A DNA stretch of 10,454 nt from an uncultured Collinsella sp. (GCA_900764415.1 CAAFOA010000392.1:1-10454); one strand, 5' to 3'; positions 1-8,041 are shown, counted from the stretch's first letter. A program made the numbers and translations. The notes: generated by a model from the sequence alone, not told the origin.

Positions 1-564
1 GCCATTCCCTATACCGTGGGCGGCGGCTTTCGCGACCTGGCAGGCATGCGCACCATGGTTGCCGCCGGTGCCGACAAGGTGTCGCTCAACTCGGCGGCCG
101 TGCGCGACCCGTCGTTGATTAGCCAGGCTGCCGCGGCGTTTGGCAGCCAGGCCGTGGTCGTGGCGATTGATGCCAAGCGTGTGGGCCTGCCCGGCGAGCC
201 GGGTGCCGATAGGTGGGAGGTCTTCACGGCGGGCGGTCGCAACGCCACGGGTATCGATGCGGTGGCGTGGGCCGAGGAGGCGGCTCGTCGCGGCGCCGGT
301 GAGATCTTGCTCACCAGCATGGATCGCGACGGCACCAAGGCTGGCTTCGACCTGGCACTCACCCGTGCCGTGGCGCGCGCGGTGCCGATCCCGGTGATTG
401 CGAGCGGCGGCGTGGGTACGCTCGAGCATTTTGCCGAGGGTGTGATTGAGGGCGAGGCCGATGCCGTGCTGGCAGCCAGCGTCTTTCACTTTGGGACGTT
501 CAGCATTCGCGAAGTCAAAGAGTATATGGCATCGCAGGGAATTCCCGTGAGATTGGATTTTTAA
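1..564 (+). CDS. hisF: Imidazole glycerol phosphate synthase, cyclase subunit HisF (5' partial)
   Basis: HisF takes ammonia from the HisH glutaminase and converts PRFAR to imidazole glycerol phosphate and AICAR, in the cytoplasm. The reading frame is open from base 1, and 187 residues are visible of a protein usually about 250 long, so roughly the first quarter of the (beta-alpha)8 barrel lies outside. Visible marks are the phosphate-binding [10 protein letters not shown] at the start, the [15 protein letters not shown] block, whose first Asp corresponds to the catalytic Asp130 of the Thermotoga enzyme, and the second phosphate-binding IASGGVG. The other catalytic Asp (near residue 11) is not in the window. 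The GTG at base 16 lies inside the conserved glycine motif and is not a real start. The stop codon is followed immediately by the hisI ATG, so the two are surely cotranscribed and probably translationally coupled. Confidence 0.97.
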   Translation, partial: AIPYTVGGGFRDLAGMRTMVAAGADKVSLNSAAVRDPSLISQAAAAFGSQAVVVAIDAKRVGLPGEPGADRWEVFTAGGRNATGIDAVAWAEEAARRGAGEILLTSMDRDGTKAGFDLALTRAVARAVPIPVIASGGVGTLEHFAEGVIEGEADAVLAASVFHFGTFSIREVKEYMASQGIPVRLDF

Positions 565-894
565 ATGGAGCAAGTGACAACTGCGTCCGAGCTCAAATAC
601 GACGCCCGCGGGCTGATTCCCTGTGTGGTTCAGCAGTATGACACCGGTGAGGTGCTTATGGTTGCTTGGATGAACGAGGAATCGGTGGGGCTGACGCTCA
701 AGACCGGGACCACGTGGTTTTGGAGTCGCAGCCGCCAGGAGCTCTGGAACAAGGGAGCGACGAGCGGCAACATGCAAGCGGTCAAGGAGCTCTGGGCCGA
801 CTGCGATAACGATACGCTGTTGGTCAAGGTCGACTCTCCGGGTCCGGCCTGCCATACCGGCAACCGTACCTGCTTCTTTAAGAAACTCGCGTAG
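565..894 (+). CDS. hisI: Phosphoribosyl-AMP cyclohydrolase HisI
   Basis: This opens the adenine ring of phosphoribosyl-AMP, the third step of histidine synthesis. The protein is 109 residues, typical of a monofunctional HisI without the fused HisE domain found in enterobacteria. Diagnostic segments are [10 protein letters not shown] (31-40), the [18 protein letters not shown] block (52-69), the metal-binding DCDNDT (79-84) and CHTGNRTCF (96-104). Cys80, Cys96 and Cys103 are the expected zinc ligands. The ATG directly abuts the hisF stop (TAA-ATG), with no room for its own Shine-Dalgarno outside the hisF coding end, which suggests coupled translation. hisE follows 46 bases later. Confidence 0.97.
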   Translation: MEQVTTASELKYDARGLIPCVVQQYDTGEVLMVAWMNEESVGLTLKTGTTWFWSRSRQELWNKGATSGNMQAVKELWADCDNDTLLVKVDSPGPACHTGNRTCFFKKLA

Positions 895-940
895 GGCGGG
901 CGCTCGACCAGACGATCTGCCAAACAGAAAGGATTGAACT

Positions 941-1258
941 ATGGGTGTGCGCACCGCAAATGTTCAGGATGGAAATATCGGCGAGACGCTGACGGGGCTG
1001 GCCGAGGTGATTCATGGTCGTCGCGACGCGTCGCCGCAGGAAAGCTATACCGCTCGCCTGCTGACCGACGTTGAGGACGAGCTGCTCAAGAAGCTTGCCG
1101 AGGAGGCGAGCGAGGTCATCATGGCCTGCAAGGATAACGATCACGACCACATCCGCTACGAGGCCGGCGACCTGGTCTACCACCTGCTCGTGACGCTCGA
1201 GCGGTACGGCATCACCCTCGACGAGCTGGCCGGCGAACTCAACGCCCGCCGCCACTAG
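941..1258 (+). CDS. hisE: Phosphoribosyl-ATP pyrophosphatase HisE
   Basis: This hydrolyses phosphoribosyl-ATP to phosphoribosyl-AMP and pyrophosphate, the second step of histidine synthesis. It is an all-alpha protein of the MazG-like NTP pyrophosphatase superfamily. The 105 residues carry the family signatures: KLAEEASEV (51-59) supplies the EExxE metal ligands and YEAGDLVYHLLV (73-84) supplies the ExxD pair. The ATG is preceded by AGAAAGGA at about 926-933, a good Shine-Dalgarno. It is the last gene of the histidine operon here: the stop lies 2 bases from the stop of the opposing PHP gene, and no hairpin terminator fits between them. Confidence 0.96.
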   Translation: MGVRTANVQDGNIGETLTGLAEVIHGRRDASPQESYTARLLTDVEDELLKKLAEEASEVIMACKDNDHDHIRYEAGDLVYHLLVTLERYGITLDELAGELNARRH

Positions 1259-1260
1259 TC

Positions 1261-2172
1261 TTAGGCGAGGGGCGTGGACTCCCATTCGCCGGTGGGGTGG
1301 GGGATATCGAAGGTTCGATAACCGCAGTCGCAGGCGTGGGCCTGAGCCTCGCGGATGTTCCAGCAAATATCGCAGGCGCGGTGCGCGTCCGAACCAAAGG
1401 CAATGGGCACCTCGGCATGGGCAAAGCAGCGCAAAAGACCAGTCGCGGGATAATAGTCGTCCAGGCCCTTGCGCGGTGCGGCCGTCGAGACCTCAACGCG
1501 CCGGCCCGTATCGTGCGTGCACTCGGCCATCTGCTGCCAAAACGGCGCGGGGTCAAAGTCGGGCGCAAAGCCTTCCTTCGAAAAGCTCATGACCAGGTCG
1601 GGGTGGGCCATCACATCAAAGTTGAGCGGGCTCTCGCAGGCGCGGCACCAGTTATCGACGTAGCGCTCCCACACGCCGCGTACCCCCAGGTTTTCCCAAA
1701 CATGCAGGTTGGTGTCGTCATCGATCCAACCGCAAAGGGAATCGGGCGTATCGGGGCGAGCGACGTCCTCTGTCCCTGCCGTGCCCGCGGCGCCTGCCGC
1801 AATATCTCCCGGGTTGCCGATCCAGTGCACGCTGCCCAAGCGCACTATGGCACCCGCGGACCAGCGCTCAACCAAAGGCTCGCAGCCCTCGTACCAATCG
1901 CATTCAAAGCCATAGATAAAGCTGAGCTCCGGCGCAATCTGCGCGGCAAGCTTGCGAGCATCCTCAAAAGCCAGACGATGTGCCGGCAGGTCGCCCTCGA
2001 CAACCTGTACTTCGCAGTTGGCGTCCATGCTGGCGGGCAGGGTGAGGTGATCGGTCGAGACCATGACGCGGCAGCCGGCCGCAGCAGCGGCGCGAACGTT
2101 GTCCTCAAACGAGGCGTGCCCGTCCGAAAACGAGGTGTGGGTATGGCAATCGACCAGCGGGCAAGCGGGCAT
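1261..2172 (-). CDS. PHP-domain phosphatase, probable histidinol-phosphatase
   Basis: A 303-residue protein of the PHP (polymerase and histidinol phosphatase) superfamily, which are metal-dependent phosphoesterases. The ligand motifs appear in order: DCHTHTSFSDG (8-18), STDH (39-42), GFECDW (88-93, Glu90), GSVHW (113-117, His116), MAHPDL (188-193, His190), EVST (227-230) and GSDAH (260-264). This is the full set for a trinuclear PHP site. Residues 121-146 form an Ala/Gly/Asp-rich insert that looks like a flexible loop. The start is supported by AAAGGAG six bases upstream. It converges on hisE with only 2 bases between the stops. Its position beside hisFIE suggests it is the HisJ/HisK-type histidinol-phosphate phosphatase, but the specificity is inferred; other PHP proteins act on nucleotides or nucleic acid. 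Confidence 0.85.
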   Translation of the reverse strand: MPACPLVDCHTHTSFSDGHASFEDNVRAAAAAGCRVMVSTDHLTLPASMDANCEVQVVEGDLPAHRLAFEDARKLAAQIAPELSFIYGFECDWYEGCEPLVERWSAGAIVRLGSVHWIGNPGDIAAGAAGTAGTEDVARPDTPDSLCGWIDDDTNLHVWENLGVRGVWERYVDNWCRACESPLNFDVMAHPDLVMSFSKEGFAPDFDPAPFWQQMAECTHDTGRRVEVSTAAPRKGLDDYYPATGLLRCFAHAEVPIAFGSDAHRACDICWNIREAQAHACDCGYRTFDIPHPTGEWESTPLA

Positions 2173-2204
2173 GGCGGCTCCTTTGCATTTGGCGAATTCG
2201 CTTC

Positions 2205-2210
2205 ATTGTA
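2205..2210 (-). promoter_or_regulatory. Possible -10 element for the PHP gene
   Basis: On the minus strand this reads TACAAT, one base from consensus, about 33 bases upstream of the PHP start codon. I find no convincing -35 hexamer at the expected spacing, so this is tentative. Confidence 0.3.
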
Positions 2211-2305
2211 ATGGTGCAGTCCCCGATGCGGCGAGCGCACCGGGGGCCGAAATCGACTGGAAAGGTGGGTCGCGTGCGGGGGTCGCCACGCAGCATCGGC
2301 CCCGC

Positions 2306-2377
2306 TCCAAAACATGTACGTCAGCCTCCAAAACCGACAAAAAATGACATGTTTGGAGGCTGACGTACACGTTTGGA
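2306..2377. repeat. Long inverted repeat between divergent genes
   Basis: The arms 2315-2332 and 2352-2369 are perfectly complementary over 18 bases (TGTACGTCAGCCTCCAAA). With one mismatch (2314/2370) and one bulged A (2309) they extend to 2306-2332 and 2352-2377. The 19-base loop is A-rich. The right half also repeats AC-x-x-GTTTGGA in direct orientation (2347-2357 and 2367-2377), so 2307-2317 could pair instead with 2347-2356. It lies between two divergent genes, where a terminator is not expected, so a regulatory site or a dispersed repeat is more likely. Confidence 0.85.
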
Positions 2378-2480
2378 CAGGGGCGAGGGCGTCGACGGAC
2401 GAAAGTCACGCCTGTGCCACGTCCGATGTGCTAGCGTTTGGGTGATTAAAACGAGCCCGTGCGGAAAGGATCCGGACCGT

Positions 2481-2966
2481 ATGCAACGTGGAAGTACATC
2501 TCCGCTGTCCCGCGAGACCGATGCACCCGAAACCATCGTCAAGCTGGAGTGCGACATCGACGATGCGTCGCCCGAGGTACTCGCCTATGCCGCGGACCGC
2601 CTGCGCGAGGCGGGCGCCCGCGAGGTGCACTGGCTGCCCCTCTACTGCAAAAAAGGTCGCCCCGGCTGGCAGCTGCAGGTAATCTGCGCCCGCGAGGACA
2701 TTGACCGTCTGCAGACGATCATCTTTTTGGAAACCACGACCAACGGCATCCGCCGCCAGGTTATGGAGCGCGTCTGCCTGCCGCGTCGTTTTGAGCAGGT
2801 GGCGACGCCTTGGGGCGAGGTGTCCGTCAAGGTGGCGACCCTGCCCGACGGCAGTGAGCGTGCGGCGCCCGAGTACGAGGACTGCGCCCGTCTCGCTCGC
2901 GAGCATAACGTGCCGCTCCAGCGCGTGATGCAGGCGGCACAAGCCGCGGCACTGCGATTTGAGTAG
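2481..2966 (+). CDS. Stand-alone LarC C-terminal-domain (LarC2-like) protein
   Basis: This 161-residue protein matches the C-terminal half of LarC, the nickel chelatase that inserts Ni into pyridinium bisthiocarboxylate mononucleotide to make the nickel-pincer cofactor of lactate racemase and its relatives. Recognised family segments are LECDIDDASPE (22-32), LPLYCKKGRPG (52-62), FLETTTNGIR (82-91) and the PEYEDC block (130-135). Full LarC has about 400 residues; the N-terminal LarC1 region is absent and nothing upstream encodes it in any frame. The chosen ATG has GGAAAGGA ten bases upstream. The frame is open back to 2373, but that extension enters the inverted repeat and has no ribosome site. 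yfcE follows 55 bases later. It may act with a LarC1 encoded elsewhere or have a separate role; the domain assignment is firmer than the function. Confidence 0.8.
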   Translation: MQRGSTSPLSRETDAPETIVKLECDIDDASPEVLAYAADRLREAGAREVHWLPLYCKKGRPGWQLQVICAREDIDRLQTIIFLETTTNGIRRQVMERVCLPRRFEQVATPWGEVSVKVATLPDGSERAAPEYEDCARLAREHNVPLQRVMQAAQAAALRFE

Positions 2967-3021
2967 CGCGGCCGGTGGCACGCCGCGCCCAGCCCCATCA
3001 AACCCTCCCGAAAGGACCACC

Positions 3022-3570
3022 ATGAAATACCTCATCGCTTCCGACATTCACGGCTCGGCATACTGGACCGAGCGCCTCTGCGCCGCCATCGAGTCCGAGC
3101 AGCCCGACCGCATCGTGCTGCTGGGCGACCTGCTCTACCACGGCCCGCGCAACGACCTGCCGCGCGACTATGCCCCCAAGCGTGTGATTCCGCTGCTCAA
3201 CGCCCTGGCCGACCGCATCATCGCGGTGCGCGGCAACTGTGACGCCGAGGTCGACCAGATGGTGCTCGACTTCCCCGTCATGGCCGACTACGCCACCCTG
3301 TTTGACGAGACCGGCCGCGAGCTGTTCCTGACACACGGCCACGTCTTTGGCGCCGGCATGCACAACAGCGTCGACCACGCGCCCGCGCTGCCCGAGGGCT
3401 CCGCGCTCGTCTACGGCCACACGCATATCAAGGTTAACGAGGCAAGCGAGGCGCACCCGGGCCTATGGCTCTTCAACCCCGGCAGCGTGAGCATTCCCAA
3501 GGACGGTACGCACAGCTACGGCATCTACGAGGGCGGCACGTTCCGTCACGTGATCCTGGAGGAGGACTAA
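3022..3570 (+). CDS. yfcE: YfcE-family metallophosphodiesterase
   Basis: A calcineurin-like metallophosphoesterase of 182 residues, nearly the same length as E. coli YfcE (184). All dinuclear-metal motifs are present: DIHG (8-11), GDLLYHGPRND (35-45), GNCD (71-74), THGH (104-107) and GHTH (132-135), followed by NPGSVSIPKDG. The GDLLYHGPRN and NPGS blocks are characteristic of the YfcE/MJ0936 phosphodiesterase branch. It hydrolyses model phosphodiesters in vitro, but the physiological substrate of the family is unknown. The start has GAAAGGA about seven bases upstream; an upstream in-frame extension to 2959 overlaps the LarC2 gene end and lacks these signals. Only 2 bases separate its stop from the mazG start, and the mazG ribosome site lies inside its last codons. 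Confidence 0.92.
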   Translation: MKYLIASDIHGSAYWTERLCAAIESEQPDRIVLLGDLLYHGPRNDLPRDYAPKRVIPLLNALADRIIAVRGNCDAEVDQMVLDFPVMADYATLFDETGRELFLTHGHVFGAGMHNSVDHAPALPEGSALVYGHTHIKVNEASEAHPGLWLFNPGSVSIPKDGTHSYGIYEGGTFRHVILEED

Positions 3571-3572
3571 CC

Positions 3573-4433
3573 ATGGCGCAGCACATGGCTCAGCAAAATG
3601 CCGAGGGCTCGCGCGATCTGTCCACGCTGGCCGACGCGTCGGCCGAGTTGCAGCATCTGGTGCAGACCATCTGGCGCCTGCGTCAGCCCGACGGCTGCCC
3701 GTGGGACCGCGAGCAGACGCACCAGAGCATCGGCAAGAACATGATCGAGGAAGCCTACGAGGCGCTCGATTGCATCGAGGCGGACGATGCGGCGCATCTG
3801 CGCGAGGAGCTCGGCGACGTGCTCATGCAGGTGGTACTGCATGCGCAGATTGCGGCGGACGCCGGTGAGTTTACGCTGGCCGATGTGGCACGCGATATCG
3901 ACGCCAAGCTCATCCGCCGCCACCCACACGTGTTTGGCGATGCGGATGCCGATAACTCCGACGAGGTGCTCAAGATCTGGGACGAGGTCAAGCTTGCCGA
4001 GAAGGCCGCCAAGGACAAAGCCGTGGCGGCAGGCGAGGCTGCGCCCGAGGGCCTGCTCGACGGCGTGCCCACGCACCTGCCGGCGCTGATGCAGGCTCAG
4101 AAGGTGTCGCGCAAGGCGGCTGCCGTGGGCTTTGAGTGGGAGACGGTCCAGGATGTGTGGGATGAGGTCGCCGAGGAGCGTGCCGAGTTTGAGGCCGAGG
4201 CTCCCGGCTCGCCCGAGCGTGAGATGGAGTTTGGCGACCTGCTCTTTGCCCTGGTCAACGTTGCGCGCAAGGAGGGAATCGACGCCGAGAGCGCCCTGCG
4301 CGCCAGCACGGCCAAGTTCCGCCGTCGTTGGGCCGCGATGGAGCAGATGGCGGCCGACGCCCATGTAGATCTGGCTGAGCTTTCGACTCATGGCCTCAAC
4401 GACCTGTGGGATGCCGCAAAGGCGGAGGAGTAA
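3573..4433 (+). CDS. mazG: Nucleoside triphosphate pyrophosphohydrolase MazG
   Basis: MazG hydrolyses (d)NTPs to monophosphates and pyrophosphate. It cleans the nucleotide pool, and in E. coli it influences ppGpp level and survival in starvation. The 286-residue protein has the two tandem MazG domains of the E. coli type. The first carries GCPWDREQT (41-49), IEEAYEALD (58-66) and EELGDVLMQVV (78-88). RRHPHVFGD (115-123) follows, then the linker and LPALMQAQK, and the second domain has EVAEERAEFEAE and EFGDLLFALVNVARK (219-233). The first domain keeps the full EExxE...ExxD set. An Ala/Glu-rich stretch at 140-158 lengthens the linker relative to E. coli. The start at 3573 is supported by GGAGGAGG in the yfcE tail; the frame runs open to 3465 without support. 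A hairpin terminator follows directly. Confidence 0.95.
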   Translation: MAQHMAQQNAEGSRDLSTLADASAELQHLVQTIWRLRQPDGCPWDREQTHQSIGKNMIEEAYEALDCIEADDAAHLREELGDVLMQVVLHAQIAADAGEFTLADVARDIDAKLIRRHPHVFGDADADNSDEVLKIWDEVKLAEKAAKDKAVAAGEAAPEGLLDGVPTHLPALMQAQKVSRKAAAVGFEWETVQDVWDEVAEERAEFEAEAPGSPEREMEFGDLLFALVNVARKEGIDAESALRASTAKFRRRWAAMEQMAADAHVDLAELSTHGLNDLWDAAKAEE

Positions 4434-4437
4434 GACT

Positions 4438-4484
4438 GCGGGAACGACGGGCTGACACGCCTCATCGTTCCCGCTAAATTTTTC
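4438..4484 (+). terminator. Rho-independent terminator after mazG
   Basis: A 10-bp perfect stem (GCGGGAACGA at 4438-4447 with its complement at 4465-4474) is followed by TAAATTTTT. It begins 4 bases after the mazG stop and separates this operon from eno. Confidence 0.85.
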
Positions 4485-4504
4485 GAAAAACAAGTGTATC
4501 CCTC

Positions 4505-4549
4505 GGCTAACTTAGGGCATAATGCAAAAAGTGCGACAAGGCTAACTTA
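4505..4549 (+). promoter_or_regulatory. Direct repeat GGCTAACTTA in the enolase leader
   Basis: The decamer GGCTAACTTA occurs at 4505-4514 and again at 4540-4549, 35 bases apart (start to start). The first copy immediately precedes a -10-like CATAAT; the second immediately precedes a Shine-Dalgarno GGAGG. A 10-base exact repeat in a leader of under 140 bases is suggestive of a protein or RNA recognition site, but no known operator is recognised. Confidence 0.5.
4518..4523 (+). promoter_or_regulatory. Possible -10 element for eno
   Basis: CATAAT, one base from the TATAAT consensus, lies downstream of the mazG terminator and about 100 bases upstream of eno. No good -35 hexamer is visible 16-18 bases before it. 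A promoter must lie somewhere in 4485-4610, because a terminator precedes. Confidence 0.35.
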
Positions 4550-4562
4550 CGGAGGCGCACCG

Positions 4563-4610
4563 ATGGCGCACAGTCGGCCAGTCGCTTGCATCAACTACGT
4601 TTCCAAGTGA
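4563..4610 (+). CDS. Possible 15-residue leader ORF upstream of eno
   Basis: An ATG at 4563 opens a 15-codon frame (MAHSRPVACINYVSK) ending at TGA 4608-4610. It has GGAGG at 4551-4555 with a 7-base spacer, a better ribosome site than many genes here. The stop lies 12 bases before the enolase ATG and almost touches its ribosome site (GAGGGAGA, 4611-4618), so translation of the short frame could influence initiation at eno. There is no run of a single amino-acid codon as in a classical attenuator peptide, and no clear terminator hairpin before eno. It may be chance; conservation among relatives would decide. Confidence 0.35.
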   Translation: MAHSRPVACINYVSK

Positions 4611-5912
<1,302 letters not shown>

Positions 5913-5984
5913 GCAGCGGCGTGTGCGGCGGCGGGGCTGACTCGGATTCGCCTCGCTTCCGCCGGGCACTGTTGAGCACCATTG

Positions 5985-6016
5985 GGCGCTGGGCCATATG
6001 GCTCAGCGCCTTTTTT
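5985..6016 (+). terminator. Strong rho-independent terminator after eno
   Basis: An 11-bp stem (5985-5995 with 6000-6010; one G-U pair) closes on an ATAT tetraloop and is followed by six T residues (6011-6016). It is the clearest terminator in the window. Confidence 0.95.
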
Positions 6017-6058
6017 ATGTCGAGCAAAGGCTGGCGAAGGCGGTGCGGGCGCTCGTGC

Positions 6059-6064
6059 TATAAC
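6059..6064 (+). promoter_or_regulatory. Extended -10 promoter for the divIC-like/ppx unit
   Basis: TATAAC preceded by TGC gives an extended -10 (TGnTATAAC), 43 bases before the start codon of the next gene and just after the eno terminator. No strong -35 is seen, as is common for extended -10 promoters. Confidence 0.5.
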
Positions 6065-6107
6065 TAAAGGACTTAGCGCAAACAAACCTCAACCGCACAA
6101 GGCGCAC

Positions 6108-6869
6108 ATGGATCAGATTTACGACAACAGGTACTATTCCGCCGGTTCGCGTGAGCCGTCGTCTCGCCGCGCGCATACGGTGCGGCTCGGCGGGTCCGAC
6201 TACGGCGGCGTCGATCACCGCGCACAGCGTCCGCCAAGTGCCTCACACCCCCGTGCTCAAATGAATACGTCGACGGACCGCCCGCCACGTTCGGCGCGCC
6301 CGACGCATGCTCAGCGCCCCTCGGCTCAAACGCACGAAAAGTCGACCAGGCCCTCGAACCGTCTTTCCGGCTCGGACTTTATGCACTACGCCAACGACAA
6401 CGCAGCGGTCAAGGCAATTTACGACTTTACCCACGGTCCTCAGCGAGGGCTGTTTATCGGTATTGTCGTCGCCCTGGTGCTCGTGAGCCTGTACTTTCCC
6501 ATGCGCGACCTCTACGTTGCCAAACGCTCGAGCGATATCTTGGCCAAGCAGGTCGAGATTCGCCAGCAGTACAACGACGAGCTGCAGAAAAGCGTCGACA
6601 AGCTGCTCTCGGAGGAGGGTATCAAGGACGCGGCATCCGAGGGCTTGGGCCTGGTGATGCCCGGCGAGAAGAGAATTGAAGTGCAGGGCCTGGACGACGA
6701 TTCGGATTCGTCTTCGAGCAGGAAGTCGTCGAACGCCAAGAAGGCCAGCGAAGTTGCCAAGGAAATCGAAGACGTCGGTAAGGACGCGCCGTGGTACATC
6801 CAGGCGCTCGACATGCTGTTTGGGTTTAACGGTGTCGAGGGCCAGACGGTCGTGTCCAACGGCAAATAG
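6108..6869 (+). CDS. FtsB/DivIC-like septum formation initiator, membrane protein
   Basis: A 253-residue bitopic membrane protein. Residues 1-90 are polar, disordered and rich in Arg, Ser, Pro and Tyr, probably cytoplasmic. A single membrane segment spans about 114-130 (LFIGIVVALVLVSLYF). A predicted coiled coil follows (about 133-168), then the FtsB/DivIC-type segment GIKDAASEGLGLVMPGEKR (171-189). A Ser/Asp-rich tract (196-208) and a hydrophobic WYIQALDMLFGF (229-240) near the end are unusual additions. FtsB/DivIC proteins bind FtsL and FtsQ/DivIB and help activate septal wall synthesis. Position between eno and ppx matches Rv1024 in M. tuberculosis. The ATG at 6108 has only a weak AAGG ribosome site; the in-frame extension to 5982 would begin in the terminator and is rejected. 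ppx follows after 20 bases. Confidence 0.8.
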   Translation: MDQIYDNRYYSAGSREPSSRRAHTVRLGGSDYGGVDHRAQRPPSASHPRAQMNTSTDRPPRSARPTHAQRPSAQTHEKSTRPSNRLSGSDFMHYANDNAAVKAIYDFTHGPQRGLFIGIVVALVLVSLYFPMRDLYVAKRSSDILAKQVEIRQQYNDELQKSVDKLLSEEGIKDAASEGLGLVMPGEKRIEVQGLDDDSDSSSSRKSSNAKKASEVAKEIEDVGKDAPWYIQALDMLFGFNGVEGQTVVSNGK

Positions 6870-6889
6870 CGCCCGGAGGGGAGCCTGCA

Positions 6890-7891
6890 ATGGCAGATTG
6901 CAAACGCTATAAGGTAGCCGCGATCGACCTGGGAACAGTGTCGTCGCGACTGGTGTTAGCGCAGGTCGAGGCCGGGGCGATCGTGGAATCGTCCAAGCAT
7001 ACCGAGATCACCGACTTGGGCGAGGGCGTGGACGCGACGGGCCGCTTTTGCGAGGCGGCCGTTGAGCGCGTGCTCGCCGCATGCCGCATGTTTGTGGACG
7101 AGGCGCGTGCCTTTGGGGCCGCGTGCATCTGCACCACATGCACGAGCGCCGCGCGCGATGCGTCCAATGCCGCGCTGCTGCTGGACGGCCTGCGCGATCT
7201 GGGGCTTGAGCCACAGGTGATTCCGGGCGAGGTTGAGGCGCGCTTGACGTTTTTTGGCGTGGCGCACGACTTTGCTGGCGAGCGCATCATTGTTGCCGAT
7301 TCGGGCGGCGGATCCACGGAGCTCGCGACGGGCGTCTATGCACCGGAGCGCGGCGTCTTTGCGCTGGAGGGAACGCGCTCGCTGGACATTGGTTGTCGTC
7401 GCGTGACCGAGCGGTTTTTCTCGGCACTGCCGCCGTCGACGAACGAGCTTGCGGCTGCTGCCGGCTGGGCAAACGAGCAGTTTACGGGCTACTTTGAGAG
7501 TCTGCCTGTCGACTTTGAGCGTGCCGAGCGCCTGGTCGCGGTGGGTGGTACGGTCACGACGCTCGTGGCACTCGTTCACGAGCTGGAGCCGTATGATTCG
7601 AGCTTTGTGCACCTGCGCGAGCTTTCGCTGGATCAGGTTTCGGCCGCTATCGAGCGCATGTCTATGTTGGATGCGGACGGCATCGCCGCTCTGCCGGGTG
7701 TACAGCCCAAACGCGCGGGCGTGATCTTGGCGGGCGCCGTGGTGATCCGCGAGCTCATGCGAGCCGGCGGCTACAAGACGCTCACTGTAAGCGAGAACAG
7801 CCTACTCGCCGGCATGGCCGCCACCATCAACGAGGTTCTCGACGGTGCGACCCCCACCATTGGCTGGACCCCGAGCCTGAGCGCCCTTTAA
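6890..7891 (+). CDS. ppx: Ppx/GppA phosphatase family protein
   Basis: A 333-residue protein of the exopolyphosphatase / pppGpp 5'-phosphohydrolase family, ASKHA fold. Motifs in order: IDLGTVSSRL (12-21, phosphate 1 loop; the usual Asn after GT is Val here), TTCTSAARDA (82-91), GEVEARLTFFG (113-123, with Glu116 the likely catalytic Glu), DSGGGSTEL (137-145, phosphate 2 loop), VGGTVTTL (218-225), PKRAGVILAGAVV (273-285) and SENSLLAGM (301-309). The length fits the short actinobacterial type (about 300-345) without the C-terminal HD domain of E. coli Ppx. It has a strong ribosome site (GGAGGGG). It is cotranscribed with the DivIC-like gene. Motifs alone do not settle whether polyphosphate or pppGpp is the main substrate. 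Confidence 0.9.
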   Translation: MADCKRYKVAAIDLGTVSSRLVLAQVEAGAIVESSKHTEITDLGEGVDATGRFCEAAVERVLAACRMFVDEARAFGAACICTTCTSAARDASNAALLLDGLRDLGLEPQVIPGEVEARLTFFGVAHDFAGERIIVADSGGGSTELATGVYAPERGVFALEGTRSLDIGCRRVTERFFSALPPSTNELAAAAGWANEQFTGYFESLPVDFERAERLVAVGGTVTTLVALVHELEPYDSSFVHLRELSLDQVSAAIERMSMLDADGIAALPGVQPKRAGVILAGAVVIRELMRAGGYKTLTVSENSLLAGMAATINEVLDGATPTIGWTPSLSAL

Positions 7892-7899
7892 CCGTCTCC

Positions 7900-7976
7900 C
7901 TCTGAGTTGCGGTGAAATAGTTCCTAGATGGGCTGGTAAACTGCCAAAACAGGAACTATCCCACCGCAACTTAGAG
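7900..7976. repeat. Inverted repeat with 26-base arms downstream of ppx
   Basis: Arms 7905-7925 and 7951-7971 are complementary at 19 of 21 positions (core AGTTGCGGTG...ATAGTTCCT) and extend outward to 7900 and 7976 through a G-T pair. The 25-base loop has little internal structure. The two core mismatches (7915/7961, 7916/7960) are A-C on the plus strand but G-U on the minus strand. No T-run follows either arm, so it is not an ordinary terminator. It lies between convergent units (ppx and the tRNA-Leu). Confidence 0.85.
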
Positions 7977-7990
7977 CCCCACCGGCGTCC

Positions 7991-8029
7991 AAAAGAAGCG
8001 AGCCCACATCCCAAAGGGAGACGAGCTCG
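7991..8029 (-). terminator. Degenerated minus-strand terminator (copy A)
   Basis: On the minus strand the hairpin 8029-7999 closes with several G-U pairs and one mismatch, then CTTCTTTT (7998-7991). On the plus strand the same positions are mismatched. It is the diverged copy of the terminator at 8188-8226. Confidence 0.55.
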
Positions 8030-8041
8030 CAAACAATCATA

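Noticed and set aside
1297..2211. A 304-codon plus-strand open frame across the PHP gene
   Set aside because: The PHP gene on the other strand carries all metal motifs and a good ribosome site; the plus frame has neither.
2373..2480. An N-terminal extension of the LarC2-like protein
   Set aside because: It would start inside the inverted repeat without a ribosome site; the ATG at 2481 has GGAAAGGA upstream and the LarC2 homology begins after it.
3567..4493. A 308-codon minus-strand open frame across mazG
   Set aside because: Shadow of mazG; it runs through the terminator hairpin and shows no recognisable domain.
5982..6107. A 42-codon N-terminal extension of the DivIC-like protein
   Set aside because: It starts at the enolase terminator and crosses the extended -10 promoter; the ATG at 6108 is the first sensible start.
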